This document shows, one piece after another, positions 52,626 through 61,700 of a stretch of DNA of 64,000 nucleotides. Numbering within the stretch: position 1 is the stretch's first letter; every line of letters starts with the position of its first letter. The translations under genes were made by a program, and so were the position numbers. The stretch lies in assembly GCA_943372645.1 (NCBI GenBank), contig CALRZN010000007.1:153562-217561 (forward strand), read 5' to 3'. A model generated the notes under the pieces. That model saw nothing but the letters and a program-made list of their open reading frames with translations, searched no databases and had not been told where the DNA came from. Origin of the DNA: VBWE01 sp943372645 (GTDB lineage: Bacteria > Bacteroidota > Bacteroidia > Palsa-965).

Positions 52626-53553
52626 CCTGGGTCTGCATTTCAGCATCGTAACTGTGCTGCTGTTCTGTTTTGTCTTTTCTGCTGCTGCGCAGGATAAAAA
52701 AAAGACCGACCAGGCGACAGAAAAAGACCGTTACGCCTACACACGCGAAGGCAATGAACTGTATAAAAGGAAACAGTATGCCGAGGCCGAAAGCCTCTAC
52801 GTGCGTGGCGGAAAACACGAACCTGATGTTTTTACCTCGGCGTTTAACCTCGGCGATGCGCTTTACCGGCAGGGCAAATACGACCAGGCACGGCAACAGT
52901 TTGATATGCTTACGCAAAGCCCTGTTTCGGCCGATTCACTTGCGCTGGTGCATCACAACATCGGCAACTGTTACCTGCAGCAGAAACAATACCAGCCGGC
53001 CATTGATGCGTATAAAAAAGCACTGCGCCTTAACCCCGCCGACGAAGAAGCCCGTTACAACCTGGCCTACGCCCAGAAAATGCTGAAACAGCAACAGCAG
53101 AAACAACAGCAACAGCAGCAGGATCAGAAAGAAAAAAACAAGGATAAAGACAAGGATAAAAAGGAGCAGGACGAACAACAGAAGAAAAAAGACGAGCTCG
53201 AGAAAAAGAAAAAAGAACTCGAAAAAGAACAAAAGGAGAAAAACCAGCAGAAGCAGGAAAACAAACAGAAGCAGCGCAACCCGGCCACCCCGGAGCCCGA
53301 ACGCCAGAAACTGGAAAAAGAAAACCAGAAAATTGACCAGCGCCTGGATGAAATAGAAAAAGAACTTGAAAAAATAAACCAGCAGCTCCGCGAAATGCAG
53401 GGACAACCCGAGCCCAAACCGGAAAGCGAGATTAAAAAAGACGAAGCGCGGCGTATTCTTGAAGCTTTAAAAAGCGAAGAGAAGAAAACACGCGAGAAAT
53501 TAGACAAAAAAAGCAAAAACAGCAGTTACCCGGAAACCGATAAGGACTGGTAG
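52606..53553 (+). CDS. batC: BatC, TPR protein with Lys/Glu/Gln-rich coiled tail
   Basis: Product of 315 residues with a signal peptide (F-S-A-A-A-Q-D). About three TPR units (Y-T-R-E-G-N-E-L-Y-K-R-K-Q-Y-A-E-A-E…F-N-L-G-D-A-L-Y-R-Q-G-K-Y-D-Q-A-R…I-D-A-Y-K-K-A-L-R-L-N-P) occupy residues 35-155, followed by a highly charged K/E/Q segment (about 160-300) that should form a long helix or coiled coil. Periplasmic scaffold for BatA/BatB. Overlaps batB by 20 bases. Confidence 0.92.
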   Translation: MKNNRNNLGLHFSIVTVLLFCFVFSAAAQDKKKTDQATEKDRYAYTREGNELYKRKQYAEAESLYVRGGKHEPDVFTSAFNLGDALYRQGKYDQARQQFDMLTQSPVSADSLALVHHNIGNCYLQQKQYQPAIDAYKKALRLNPADEEARYNLAYAQKMLKQQQQKQQQQQQDQKEKNKDKDKDKKEQDEQQKKKDELEKKKKELEKEQKEKNQQKQENKQKQRNPATPEPERQKLEKENQKIDQRLDEIEKELEKINQQLREMQGQPEPKPESEIKKDEARRILEALKSEEKKTREKLDKKSKNSSYPETDKDW

Positions 53554-53577
53554 GCCGTATAATTGTAATTGGAAATC

Positions 53578-55473
53578 ATGTACCGTTTTTTAACCACTTT
53601 CACGTTTATTGCAGCAGCCGTGTTCAGCATAACACTGCACGGGCAGGCTTTGACCGTTAAAGTATCAAAAACAAAGGCAGCGGTCGGCGAACTCATTCAG
53701 CTTTCGTATATCATGCAGGGCAACGCCACCGAATTTGAACCGCCGAATCTCAAAGCGTTCCAGGTGGATGAGGGCCCCAGCCAGTCGCAGAGTGCCACCA
53801 TCATTAACGGGGTGATGAGCCGCTCCACCACCATTTATTACATCATCCGGCCGAAAAAAGAAGGCCGCTTTACCATCAAACCGGTGAAAGCGGTTGTGAA
53901 CAACAAAACCGAAGTATCAGCCGAGGTGGTTATTGAAGTAACCGAACCACTCCAGGCCGTTCAGCAGAACAGCAATGTTTCACCCTACAGCAATTCGCCG
54001 AGGCAATATTATAACACGCCTCAAAACAACAGCAACCAGGTAAATCCGCTGAACAACGGCGCCACACAAACTGCGCAGGCAGGCAATTCAACGCGGGATT
54101 ATTTCATCACGTACAGCGTTGATAAAACAAAAGCATTTATCGGTGAACAGATTCACCTCGCTGTAAAACTGTACACGCGGTTTGAAGCGCGCGGTCCGGA
54201 TGAATTTTTATTCCCGACCACTGAAGGTTTCTGGAAATACGATGCCCCGAAAACCACCACCGTGCGCAGTGTACGTGAAAATATTGACGGTGTGAATTAC
54301 AGTGTGTACGTTATTTTCGAAAACTTTTTGTTCCCGCAGAAAGCCGGCGAAATTACCATTGAACCCACCACCATGAAATGCCGCATCCTGAAGCCGATTG
54401 AAAAAACCGGCAACAGCTGGGAAGATTTCATGAACTTCGGTCTGGCCCGCGAAGTACCGGTAACACTGAGTACCCAGCGCCTGAAGATAAACGTGGAGGC
54501 CCTGCCCGAAACACAAACGAATAATGAATTTAACGGCGCAGTTGGTGAATATACACTCAAGTCGGAAATCAACCGCAGCCGGGTAAATGAGAACGATGCG
54601 CTGAACATGCGCGTTACAGTAAACGGCCGCGGAAATCTCAAACTGATTGATCCGCCCAAACTGGAAGTATCAGACAATTTTGAAGTGTATGAACCCACTT
54701 CCGAAGAAAACATTGAAGTAGATGCCGCCGGTGTAAACGGAAGCAAAACCTACGATTACACCATCATAGCCCGCAATGCCTGCTCCGATACGATTCCGGC
54801 AGTTAATTTTACTTTTTTTGATGACAATGCGCAGAAATACGTATCGCTGAACACCGGCAGTTTTCCGGTTACGGTTGATCCCGCCGACCCAACGCAGCAG
54901 GCCGAAATGGTTTCCAATTTTGCTGCAAAAAACAGCACGGGCACTCCTGCCGCACCCGAACTGCTGCGCGCCCTGAAAACCGCACCGGTTGTGGCCTTGC
55001 CCGATCACAGCGTATTTGGTTCGTTGCCGTTTTACATCATTTTGATTGCTGTTCCGTTGGCATTCATGCTCTTCCTCATCGTTTACCGCCGCAAACAAAA
55101 ACGCGACGCTGATGTAACCGGCACACGCATCCGTCTTGCCGGAAAAATTGCGCGGCAGCGCCTTGCACAGGCCGGTGATGCACTGTCCAAAAATGAACCG
55201 CAGCGTTTTTATGAAGAACTTTCGAAAGCGCTTTACGGTTACCTCGCCTGGAAAGCCGGGCTGCAGCACAGTGAATTTTCGCAGGAAGGAATTAAAACTG
55301 TTCTTACCGGCAAACAGGTTTCTGAAAACACAATCAGCAGCCTCGTACGCCTCATCGGTGCAGCCGAATTTGCACGTTATGCCCCTGTTTCAGCAGGCGA
55401 AAGTTTACAGCAGCAGTACGAAGAAGCGGAAAACTGCATCAACGCACTGGAAAAAGAATTGCAGAACAAATGA
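53578..55473 (+). CDS. batD: BatD, oxygen-tolerance membrane protein
   Basis: I start at ATG 53578 (signal peptide M-Y-R-F-L-T-T-F-T-F…L-H-G-Q-A) instead of the TTG at 53569. About 631 residues: several beta-sandwich units in the periplasm (T-I-Y-Y-I-I-R-P-K-K-E-G-R-F-T-I; F-L-F-P-Q-K-A-G-E-I-T-I-E-P), an Asn/Gln-rich linker at about 140-170, one membrane helix near 490-510 (F-Y-I-I-L-I-A-V-P-L-A-F-M-L-F-L-I-V-Y), and a helical cytoplasmic domain. Four-base overlap with batE. Confidence 0.93.
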   Translation: MYRFLTTFTFIAAAVFSITLHGQALTVKVSKTKAAVGELIQLSYIMQGNATEFEPPNLKAFQVDEGPSQSQSATIINGVMSRSTTIYYIIRPKKEGRFTIKPVKAVVNNKTEVSAEVVIEVTEPLQAVQQNSNVSPYSNSPRQYYNTPQNNSNQVNPLNNGATQTAQAGNSTRDYFITYSVDKTKAFIGEQIHLAVKLYTRFEARGPDEFLFPTTEGFWKYDAPKTTTVRSVRENIDGVNYSVYVIFENFLFPQKAGEITIEPTTMKCRILKPIEKTGNSWEDFMNFGLAREVPVTLSTQRLKINVEALPETQTNNEFNGAVGEYTLKSEINRSRVNENDALNMRVTVNGRGNLKLIDPPKLEVSDNFEVYEPTSEENIEVDAAGVNGSKTYDYTIIARNACSDTIPAVNFTFFDDNAQKYVSLNTGSFPVTVDPADPTQQAEMVSNFAAKNSTGTPAAPELLRALKTAPVVALPDHSVFGSLPFYIILIAVPLAFMLFLIVYRRKQKRDADVTGTRIRLAGKIARQRLAQAGDALSKNEPQRFYEELSKALYGYLAWKAGLQHSEFSQEGIKTVLTGKQVSENTISSLVRLIGAAEFARYAPVSAGESLQQQYEEAENCINALEKELQNK

Positions 55474-56222
55474 AACGCCTGCTGACGTTCCTGCTCCTGC
55501 TTTCCCCGTTTTTTGCCACGGCCTTTGGCAGCAATTCCGCGGCTGACAGCGCCCACGTTTTTTACGATAAAAAACAATACAAAAAAGCCGCCGCACTGTA
55601 TGAAAAACTGGTTGCTGAAAACCCCGGCGATGCGGCCGCATTATACAACCTGGGCAACACCTGGTACCAGCTCAAAAAAAACGGGAAGAGCATACTCTGC
55701 TTCGAAAAGGCACTGAAAATTGCACCGGGCGATGAAGACATCCGTTACAACCTGGAACTCGCGCGCACCCGCATCAGCGGGGAGGAAAAAAACAATGATG
55801 TTTCAGAAACACTCGGCAATGCGTGGTATGATTTTTTGCAGGACAAAGGCGAAGCGTTCTGGGGATATGCCACGCTCGGTGCGGTAATTTTTGCGGTGAT
55901 CTGTCTCCTGCTTTTTGTCGTGTCGCGGAAAAAACGGCTGAAACGGGTTGCACTGGCGGTTGCAGTACTGTGCATCTGCGGCGGTGTTTTTGCATTTACC
56001 GGCGGATGGCAACTGAAAAATTACAATGCCCGCGAATCGGCGATTATCCTGGTAAACAACACCGGCCTTTATGCTACACCCGGCGGAAAAACGGCGCCCG
56101 TCACCAAACTTCCGGAAGGCACCAAAGTACTTACCGGTTCCGAAAACGGCAACTGGATTCAGATTACCATCAGCCGCCAGCTCAGCGGATGGGTGCAGAA
56201 ATCAGCACTCGAAACCATCTGA
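55470..56222 (+). CDS. batE: BatE, TPR and SH3 membrane protein
   Basis: Product of 250 residues: signal peptide, two TPR units (Y-D-K-K-Q-Y-K-K-A-A-A-L-Y-E-K-L, Y-N-L-G-N-T-W-Y-Q-L-K-K-N-G-K-S), two membrane helices (Y-A-T-L-G-A-V-I-F-A-V-I-C-L-L-L-F and V-A-L-A-V-A-V-L-C-I-C-G-G-V-F-A-F) and a C-terminal bacterial SH3 domain (G-L-Y-A-T-P-G-G-K-T-A-P-V-T-K-L-P-E-G-T-K). Last gene of the bat operon; no clear terminator was found after it. Confidence 0.93.
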   Translation: MKRLLTFLLLLSPFFATAFGSNSAADSAHVFYDKKQYKKAAALYEKLVAENPGDAAALYNLGNTWYQLKKNGKSILCFEKALKIAPGDEDIRYNLELARTRISGEEKNNDVSETLGNAWYDFLQDKGEAFWGYATLGAVIFAVICLLLFVVSRKKRLKRVALAVAVLCICGGVFAFTGGWQLKNYNARESAIILVNNTGLYATPGGKTAPVTKLPEGTKVLTGSENGNWIQITISRQLSGWVQKSALETI

Positions 56223-56380
56223 AACCGCCCGGGCATACCCGCCTGTGAAGCCACTCAACGCAGTTATTTTTCCTGCTCCCTGCCCTGCGACCCGCTAAAC
56301 TCCACTTTTGCCGGTAACTGTACGCTGTCAGCACCCTGAAAGGCAACAAGTTAACCGAATCTTAAAATATCCGGAATTAC

Positions 56381-56410
56381 TTGCAGGTGAAGGTAATTAT
56401 GCTAACTTTG
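56381..56410 (+). promoter_or_regulatory. Complete Bacteroidota promoter for the PKD protein gene
   Basis: TTG (56381-56383) and TAACTTTG (56403-56410) are exactly 19 bases apart, matching both boxes of the Bacteroidota consensus. It lies 34 bases before the start codon and is the best promoter match in the window. Confidence 0.75.
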
Positions 56411-56444
56411 TCAGTGGCAAACAATTTAAAAAACCTTCATTCAC

Positions 56445-58613
56445 ATGATGCACTTTACCAAATGGGCAGGATGTGCGATTTTTCTGACGCTGAGCATTGG
56501 CAGCAAAGCGCAGACCTCGTGCTATCAAAACCCTTCGATTGAGGGGCCATCGGCTCCGCACGTCGTACCCGCTCCGTGGCAGGCCTGTTACGGATCTCCT
56601 GACACACAACCCGGTCAGTGGGGCATTACACAGGCTCCTTCCAACGGAAACTCCTACGTCAGTTTTCTGCAATCCGGATGGTCATCCAACGGTTACACCG
56701 AAGGCATGACACAGCTGCTCGTCCCCTGTATGGTGGCGGGCGTTACCTATTCGTTCAACATTGATCTTGCGCATACCAACGTGTACAACACCGCTGACCC
56801 GAACGGATGTTACAGTTCGTTTATCGTTTACGGCGGTGCCACGGCCTGTGCACAAACCGAAATTCTCTGGACTTCCGGTTCCTTCACCCATACCAACTGG
56901 CAAACCTATACCGTAACTTTTACACCAACCGGCAACTGGTGTTACCTCTCATTCGCGCCATATTATATCACCACCTGTGGGAGTACAGGTTTTGATTACA
57001 TCAACGTGATGCTGGATAACATCACCTGTGTTCAGCCTGCCGGTCCGATTCTGAATATCACTTCGCCGCAGCAGAACGACAGCATGCCCTGTGGCTTTCT
57101 TGTAACCGGAACATTTGATACGATTCCGACGCAGGTTGTACTCAGCGGTGCGTTCATCAACTCGCCTATTCTTGCCACTATCAACGGGAACAACTTCTTC
57201 GCGAACGTAAGTTATCCGCAAGGCATGTCGGGCAACACCACCATTTATGCAACCGCAACGTACCCGGACAGCACCACCAAGGTGGATTCGGTTACGTTTA
57301 ACCTGATTGATATTGTTCCCGCATTCAGCGCACCTGCAGTTTGTGTAGGCGATCCGACGGTCTTCACCGATCAGTCAACGATTACCTACGGCAGCATTGT
57401 CGGCTGGAACTGGAACTTTGGTGATAACACGAGCAGCACCTTACAAAACCCGACACACGTTTACGGCGCACCGGGTACATACACGGTAACGCTGATTCTT
57501 ACAAGCGATTCGGCGTGTACAGACAGTATTCAGCAAACGGTTCTTGTTCATGGATTACCGAATGCTGCGATAACTTCGACCAACGTCTGTCTCGGGCAAA
57601 CGATGAATTTCAGCAGTGCCAACTCCACCAGCACCGACGGCTCCATTACCGGCTGGGCGTGGGATTTCGGCGAACCGGCCTCCGGCCCGAACAACAACTC
57701 GCTGCTCGCAAATCCTTCACATACGTACCTCACCGCAGGCACATTTACCGTAACACTGGGCATCACCACGCAATACGGCTGTACCGATTCGGTAACACAA
57801 ACAGTTACAGTTCACAGCAACCCGGTAATTCAGTTTACGGCTGATACGCTGCAGGGTTGCGGACCGCTTTGTGTAAACTTCAACGATCAGAGCACCGTTA
57901 CAAACAGCACCATCAACGTGTGGCAGTGGAACTTCGGTGACGGCGGAACAGCCAACAGCATTGCGCCGGTTCATTGTTTCAACCAGTCGGGATTATTTAC
58001 CATCACGCTCACAGCTACTTCTGCATTCGGCTGCACCAGCACCGACTCGGTGGTACAGATGATCAACGTGTTCCCGTTCCCGGTTGCAGCATTCAGCATG
58101 AGCCCGCAGCCGACCACCATTTCTTCGCCGATCATCACCTTCACCGACAGTTCGATCAACACACAAACATGGCAGTGGGATTTTGCTGATCCGAATGACC
58201 TGGTTACAAACACATCTACTGTACAGAACCCGATTCACACCTACAGCGACTCCGGCGTTTACTGCCCGCGTCTTGTTGTAAGCAACGGTTTCTGCACCGA
58301 CACACTCATTCAGTGCCTGGTGATTGATCCGGAACTTTCGTTCTACATCCCGAACACCTTCACGCCAAACGGTGACAACAAAAACGACATTTTCCTGCCG
58401 AAAGGCATGTACGTGGAAGATTTTGAAATGATCATTTTTGACCGCTGGGGCAACCAGATTTACAAAACCAATGACCTGTATAAAGGTTGGGATGGTCGTG
58501 TGCAGGGCAAATCAGACATCGTACAGATTGACACGTACGTTTACCTGATCCGTGTGCTCGACTCCAACAATAAGCGGCACGTGTACCGCGGTCATGTCAA
58601 TGTAGTTCGTTAG
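56445..58613 (+). CDS. PKD-repeat protein with T9SS type B sorting domain
   Basis: Product of 722 residues: signal peptide (S-I-G-S-K-A-Q), an N-terminal carbohydrate-binding-like lectin domain, then at least four PKD domains with the pattern W-x-W-x-F-G-D…P-x-H-x-Y…G-x-Y-T-V-T-L (for example W-N-W-N-F-G-D-N-T-S, W-A-W-D-F-G-E, W-Q-W-N-F-G-D-G-G). The C-terminal 90 residues are a type B sorting domain (I-P-N-T-F-T-P-N-G-D-N-K-N-D…F-D-R-W-G-N-Q-I-Y-K…G-W-D-G-R-V-Q-G). Secreted and surface-linked. It is followed by another T9SS protein gene after 28 bases. Confidence 0.9.
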   Translation: MMHFTKWAGCAIFLTLSIGSKAQTSCYQNPSIEGPSAPHVVPAPWQACYGSPDTQPGQWGITQAPSNGNSYVSFLQSGWSSNGYTEGMTQLLVPCMVAGVTYSFNIDLAHTNVYNTADPNGCYSSFIVYGGATACAQTEILWTSGSFTHTNWQTYTVTFTPTGNWCYLSFAPYYITTCGSTGFDYINVMLDNITCVQPAGPILNITSPQQNDSMPCGFLVTGTFDTIPTQVVLSGAFINSPILATINGNNFFANVSYPQGMSGNTTIYATATYPDSTTKVDSVTFNLIDIVPAFSAPAVCVGDPTVFTDQSTITYGSIVGWNWNFGDNTSSTLQNPTHVYGAPGTYTVTLILTSDSACTDSIQQTVLVHGLPNAAITSTNVCLGQTMNFSSANSTSTDGSITGWAWDFGEPASGPNNNSLLANPSHTYLTAGTFTVTLGITTQYGCTDSVTQTVTVHSNPVIQFTADTLQGCGPLCVNFNDQSTVTNSTINVWQWNFGDGGTANSIAPVHCFNQSGLFTITLTATSAFGCTSTDSVVQMINVFPFPVAAFSMSPQPTTISSPIITFTDSSINTQTWQWDFADPNDLVTNTSTVQNPIHTYSDSGVYCPRLVVSNGFCTDTLIQCLVIDPELSFYIPNTFTPNGDNKNDIFLPKGMYVEDFEMIIFDRWGNQIYKTNDLYKGWDGRVQGKSDIVQIDTYVYLIRVLDSNNKRHVYRGHVNVVR

Positions 58614-58641
58614 ATAAAAACAATCCGCTAAAAAAGCACGG

Positions 58642-61065
58642 ATGAAAAAATATATAAAACCAATTTTTGCCGGTGTATTATTGCTCATAAACACAGCAGC
58701 AAACGCACAACTCGGCAGCACACCCGCATCAGGCACCAACCCTTACGCCCCTGCCCGGCAGCGCGGTAATTCAGGAACCAATCCTGCACCGCAGAACGGG
58801 AACAACAACTTAGGCATAGCCTACCAGGACAGCCAGTGCGGGCTTGATTACACCACTTCGACGCAGAAACTGAGTATGCGTGTTCCGCTGATAAACGCAC
58901 CGAGTGTGGCCCAGCCCGCAACCTTTCCCATTGCAGGCATACCGGGATCGGCAACCATTCTGAAAGCATACGTTTGGAGTGATGCATCGGGCAGCGGTAT
59001 TCCGTTTAACATTACCGTTACCAACCCGGCCAGTGTAACGGCTGTTTATCCGGCAACGCTGGTGGGCAGCGACCAGGACAAATGCTGGGGCTACGCAGGC
59101 ACACACACCTACCGCACCGACATCACAGCGGCCATCAGCGGTAACGGTAACTATGTACTCAGCGGACTTCCGACCAACCCGCCCACTTCGGGTGAAGATA
59201 CCGACGGTGCTACCATGATGGTAATATGGAGCGACAACACGCAGGCCTTCCAGGGCGATATTATTATCTGGGACGGTGCACTCGTTGTAAACGGCGGTGT
59301 TTCAAACAAACAGATTACCGGTTTCAGCAATACCTGCGCCAACTCACTTTCGGCACGTGCATTTATGTGTGTGGCCGATCTGCAGCAGCTCAACGCAAAC
59401 CTGATTGTAAACGGCAGCGCGCAGTTTACCATTAACGAAGACTGGTGGAATTACATTGACCAGCCCACTTCGGTTACACTCGGGCAAAACTCGGCCACGT
59501 ATGAAGTAAGTTCTTCCGGCGACTGTTTTAATATGTGTATGATGGGACTGTATTACCGCACCAGCTGCAGCACCTGCTGCACGGCACCGCTGATACTGAA
59601 CTCATCAACTACTGTCAGCAGTTGTTCAGCAAACAACGGAACAGCGACTACAACATCAACCAACGGTACCGGTCCGTTTACCTACAGCTGGAATACGAAC
59701 CCGGTTCAGACCACGCAGACCGCAACGAATTTAGGGCCGGGGCAATACATTGTAACCGTGACGGATGCAGGAGGCTGTTCGTCAACCGACACCTTAAATG
59801 TGCTTGGCCAGGGCAACTTAGGCATCTCGCCCACTTCAACGAATGTCACGTGTAACGGGGGCAACAATGGATTTGCGCAGGCAACGCCTACCGGCGGAAC
59901 GGGTCCGTTTACATACGTGTGGACGCCCAACGTAAGTAATACCGGCTCGGCAAACAACCTTACTGCAGGTACTTATTCGGTGACTATAACGGACAACTTC
60001 GGATGTACCGCCACACAGGTATTCAACATTACAGAACCGCCACTGGTACCGTTATCGGTAACTGCCTCAACCGGTTCATCCATCTGCACCGGCACCAGCG
60101 TAACGCTTACGGCAAACGGAAGCGGCGGCGCAGGCAACTATACATACACCTGGCTGAATGGTGTGGGAACAGGAACGAGTGTAACAGTTACTCCGACAAC
60201 ATCCACAACCTACACCGTTGTTATCAGCGATCCGTGCAACACACCGAGCGATACCGATACGGTAATGATAACCGTAAACCCCACACCCACTGTGGCATTT
60301 ACAGGCGACCAGGTTGCGGGCTGCACACCGCTTTGTGTAAACTTTACAGAAACTACATCACCGCAGAGTTCGGTTTGTTTCTGGGATTTTGATGACAACA
60401 CAACATCAACCACCTGCAACCCGAACCACTGCTTCACGCTGCCGGGACAATATGATATTAAACTGATTGTAACGGACGTAAACGGTTGTGCGAATACACT
60501 TACGATGACGAATTACATCACCGTGTATCCGTATCCGGGCCCCGGATTTACAGCAGAAACCAACGTGAACCTGGAAGATCCGAACGTAACATTTACAGAC
60601 AACACATCGGGAGCTGACACGTGCATCTGGGATTTTGGTGATGGCAATGTGGTAACTGTTCCGAACTGCGGCGACATAACACATACGTATGCTGACAGCG
60701 GTACGTATCATGTGATGCAGATTGTGGTGAACCAGTGGGGATGCCGTGATACGATCTGGGGCGATGTGATTATCTCACCGTTCAGCACCATTTACATCCC
60801 GAACACGTTCACACCGAACGGAAACGGTACCAACGACATCTTCTACGTGTACGGCGAATACCTCGAAGAATTTGAAATGCTGATCTTCGATCGCTGGGGC
60901 AACCAGATTTTCAAATCGAACGACATTTACAAAGGCTGGGACGGCCGCGTACAGGGTAAAGCAGACGTGGTGCAGATTGACACCTACGTGTATGTTGTTA
61001 CCTGCAGGGAAATGTTCTCCGGCAAAAAGCGGAAGTTTATCGGACACGTAAACGTGGTTAAATAA
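58642..61065 (+). CDS. T9SS type B protein with unrecognised head domain, SprB and PKD repeats
   Basis: Product of 807 residues. Signal peptide (T-A-A-N-A-Q), a short disordered Asn/Gly/Pro-rich segment, then a head domain of about 240 residues with S-Q-C-G-L-D-Y, N-P-A-S-V-T, D-K-C-W-G-Y-A-G-T-H-T-Y-R-T-D-I-T, D-T-D-G-A-T-M-M-V-I-W-S-D, and S-S-S-G-D-C-F-N-M-C-M-M-G-L-Y-Y-R-T-S-C. Two SprB-type repeats, an Ig-like repeat, two PKD-type domains and a type B sorting domain (I-P-N-T-F-T-P-N-G-N-G-T-N-D…F-D-R-W-G-N) follow. The head is shared with the next T9SS gene at 61.7 kb. Role unknown; adhesin-like. Confidence 0.88.
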   Translation: MKKYIKPIFAGVLLLINTAANAQLGSTPASGTNPYAPARQRGNSGTNPAPQNGNNNLGIAYQDSQCGLDYTTSTQKLSMRVPLINAPSVAQPATFPIAGIPGSATILKAYVWSDASGSGIPFNITVTNPASVTAVYPATLVGSDQDKCWGYAGTHTYRTDITAAISGNGNYVLSGLPTNPPTSGEDTDGATMMVIWSDNTQAFQGDIIIWDGALVVNGGVSNKQITGFSNTCANSLSARAFMCVADLQQLNANLIVNGSAQFTINEDWWNYIDQPTSVTLGQNSATYEVSSSGDCFNMCMMGLYYRTSCSTCCTAPLILNSSTTVSSCSANNGTATTTSTNGTGPFTYSWNTNPVQTTQTATNLGPGQYIVTVTDAGGCSSTDTLNVLGQGNLGISPTSTNVTCNGGNNGFAQATPTGGTGPFTYVWTPNVSNTGSANNLTAGTYSVTITDNFGCTATQVFNITEPPLVPLSVTASTGSSICTGTSVTLTANGSGGAGNYTYTWLNGVGTGTSVTVTPTTSTTYTVVISDPCNTPSDTDTVMITVNPTPTVAFTGDQVAGCTPLCVNFTETTSPQSSVCFWDFDDNTTSTTCNPNHCFTLPGQYDIKLIVTDVNGCANTLTMTNYITVYPYPGPGFTAETNVNLEDPNVTFTDNTSGADTCIWDFGDGNVVTVPNCGDITHTYADSGTYHVMQIVVNQWGCRDTIWGDVIISPFSTIYIPNTFTPNGNGTNDIFYVYGEYLEEFEMLIFDRWGNQIFKSNDIYKGWDGRVQGKADVVQIDTYVYVVTCREMFSGKKRKFIGHVNVVK

Positions 61066-61086
61066 ACGACCTGCACACAATCCGGT

Positions 61087-61530
61087 ATGAAAAGTATTTT
61101 TGAAAACGACAGCCATGCCGAACTGCTAGCGCGCATGGAAAAACTGACGGCATCAACTCCCGCGGAATGGGGTAAAATGAAAGTGGACCAGATGTTATCC
61201 CACTGCTCCATTCCGCTGGAAGGTGCAACCGGTAAACGCGAAATGAAAAAGGAAGGAAATTTCCTGATACGCCTGCTTTTCAAAAAGTCGCTTTATAACG
61301 ACACGCCGTACCGCAAAAACCTGCCAACAGCAAAAAGTTTTCTTGATCCGCCTTCAGCTGGTTTTGATACTGAAAAACAACGCCTGCTTGCACTCATTAA
61401 TACTGTTCATACAAAAGGTGCAACCCACACATGGCCTGAACATCCTGCATTTGGTGCATTTACAGGGGAACAATGGGGCAAATCTTTTTACAAACACCTT
61501 GACCATCATTTAAGGCAGTTTGGCGTTTAA
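61087..61530 (+). CDS. DUF1569 protein (DinB-like fold)
   Basis: Product of 147 residues, cytoplasmic, with the DUF1569 features W-G-K-M-K-V-D-Q-M-L-S-H-C-S and a final K-H-L-D-H-H-L-R-Q-F. The spaced histidines may form a metal site as in other DinB-superfamily members. It lies 21 bases after a T9SS protein gene and may be read through from it; a strong terminator follows. Confidence 0.85.
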   Translation: MKSIFENDSHAELLARMEKLTASTPAEWGKMKVDQMLSHCSIPLEGATGKREMKKEGNFLIRLLFKKSLYNDTPYRKNLPTAKSFLDPPSAGFDTEKQRLLALINTVHTKGATHTWPEHPAFGAFTGEQWGKSFYKHLDHHLRQFGV

Positions 61531-61562
61531 AACAACGCATTCATCTTTTTTCAAAACGATTT

Positions 61563-61600
61563 AGGCCATTTTCGCAAAACGGGAATGGCCTTTTCTTTTT
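61563..61600 (+). terminator. Terminator after the DUF1569 gene
   Basis: A stem of 12 pairs (61563-61574 with 61580-61591, two G-T pairs) around a CAAAA loop is followed by TTTTCTTTTT. Confidence 0.9.
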
Positions 61601-61700
61601 ATTAACAATTCCCGGCCTGCCCCTTGCTTTTCTCCTGAATTTTAGTATTTTAGCTAACCAGTACCAAACACACAGGCAAACACATTTTATCGGGAATCAC

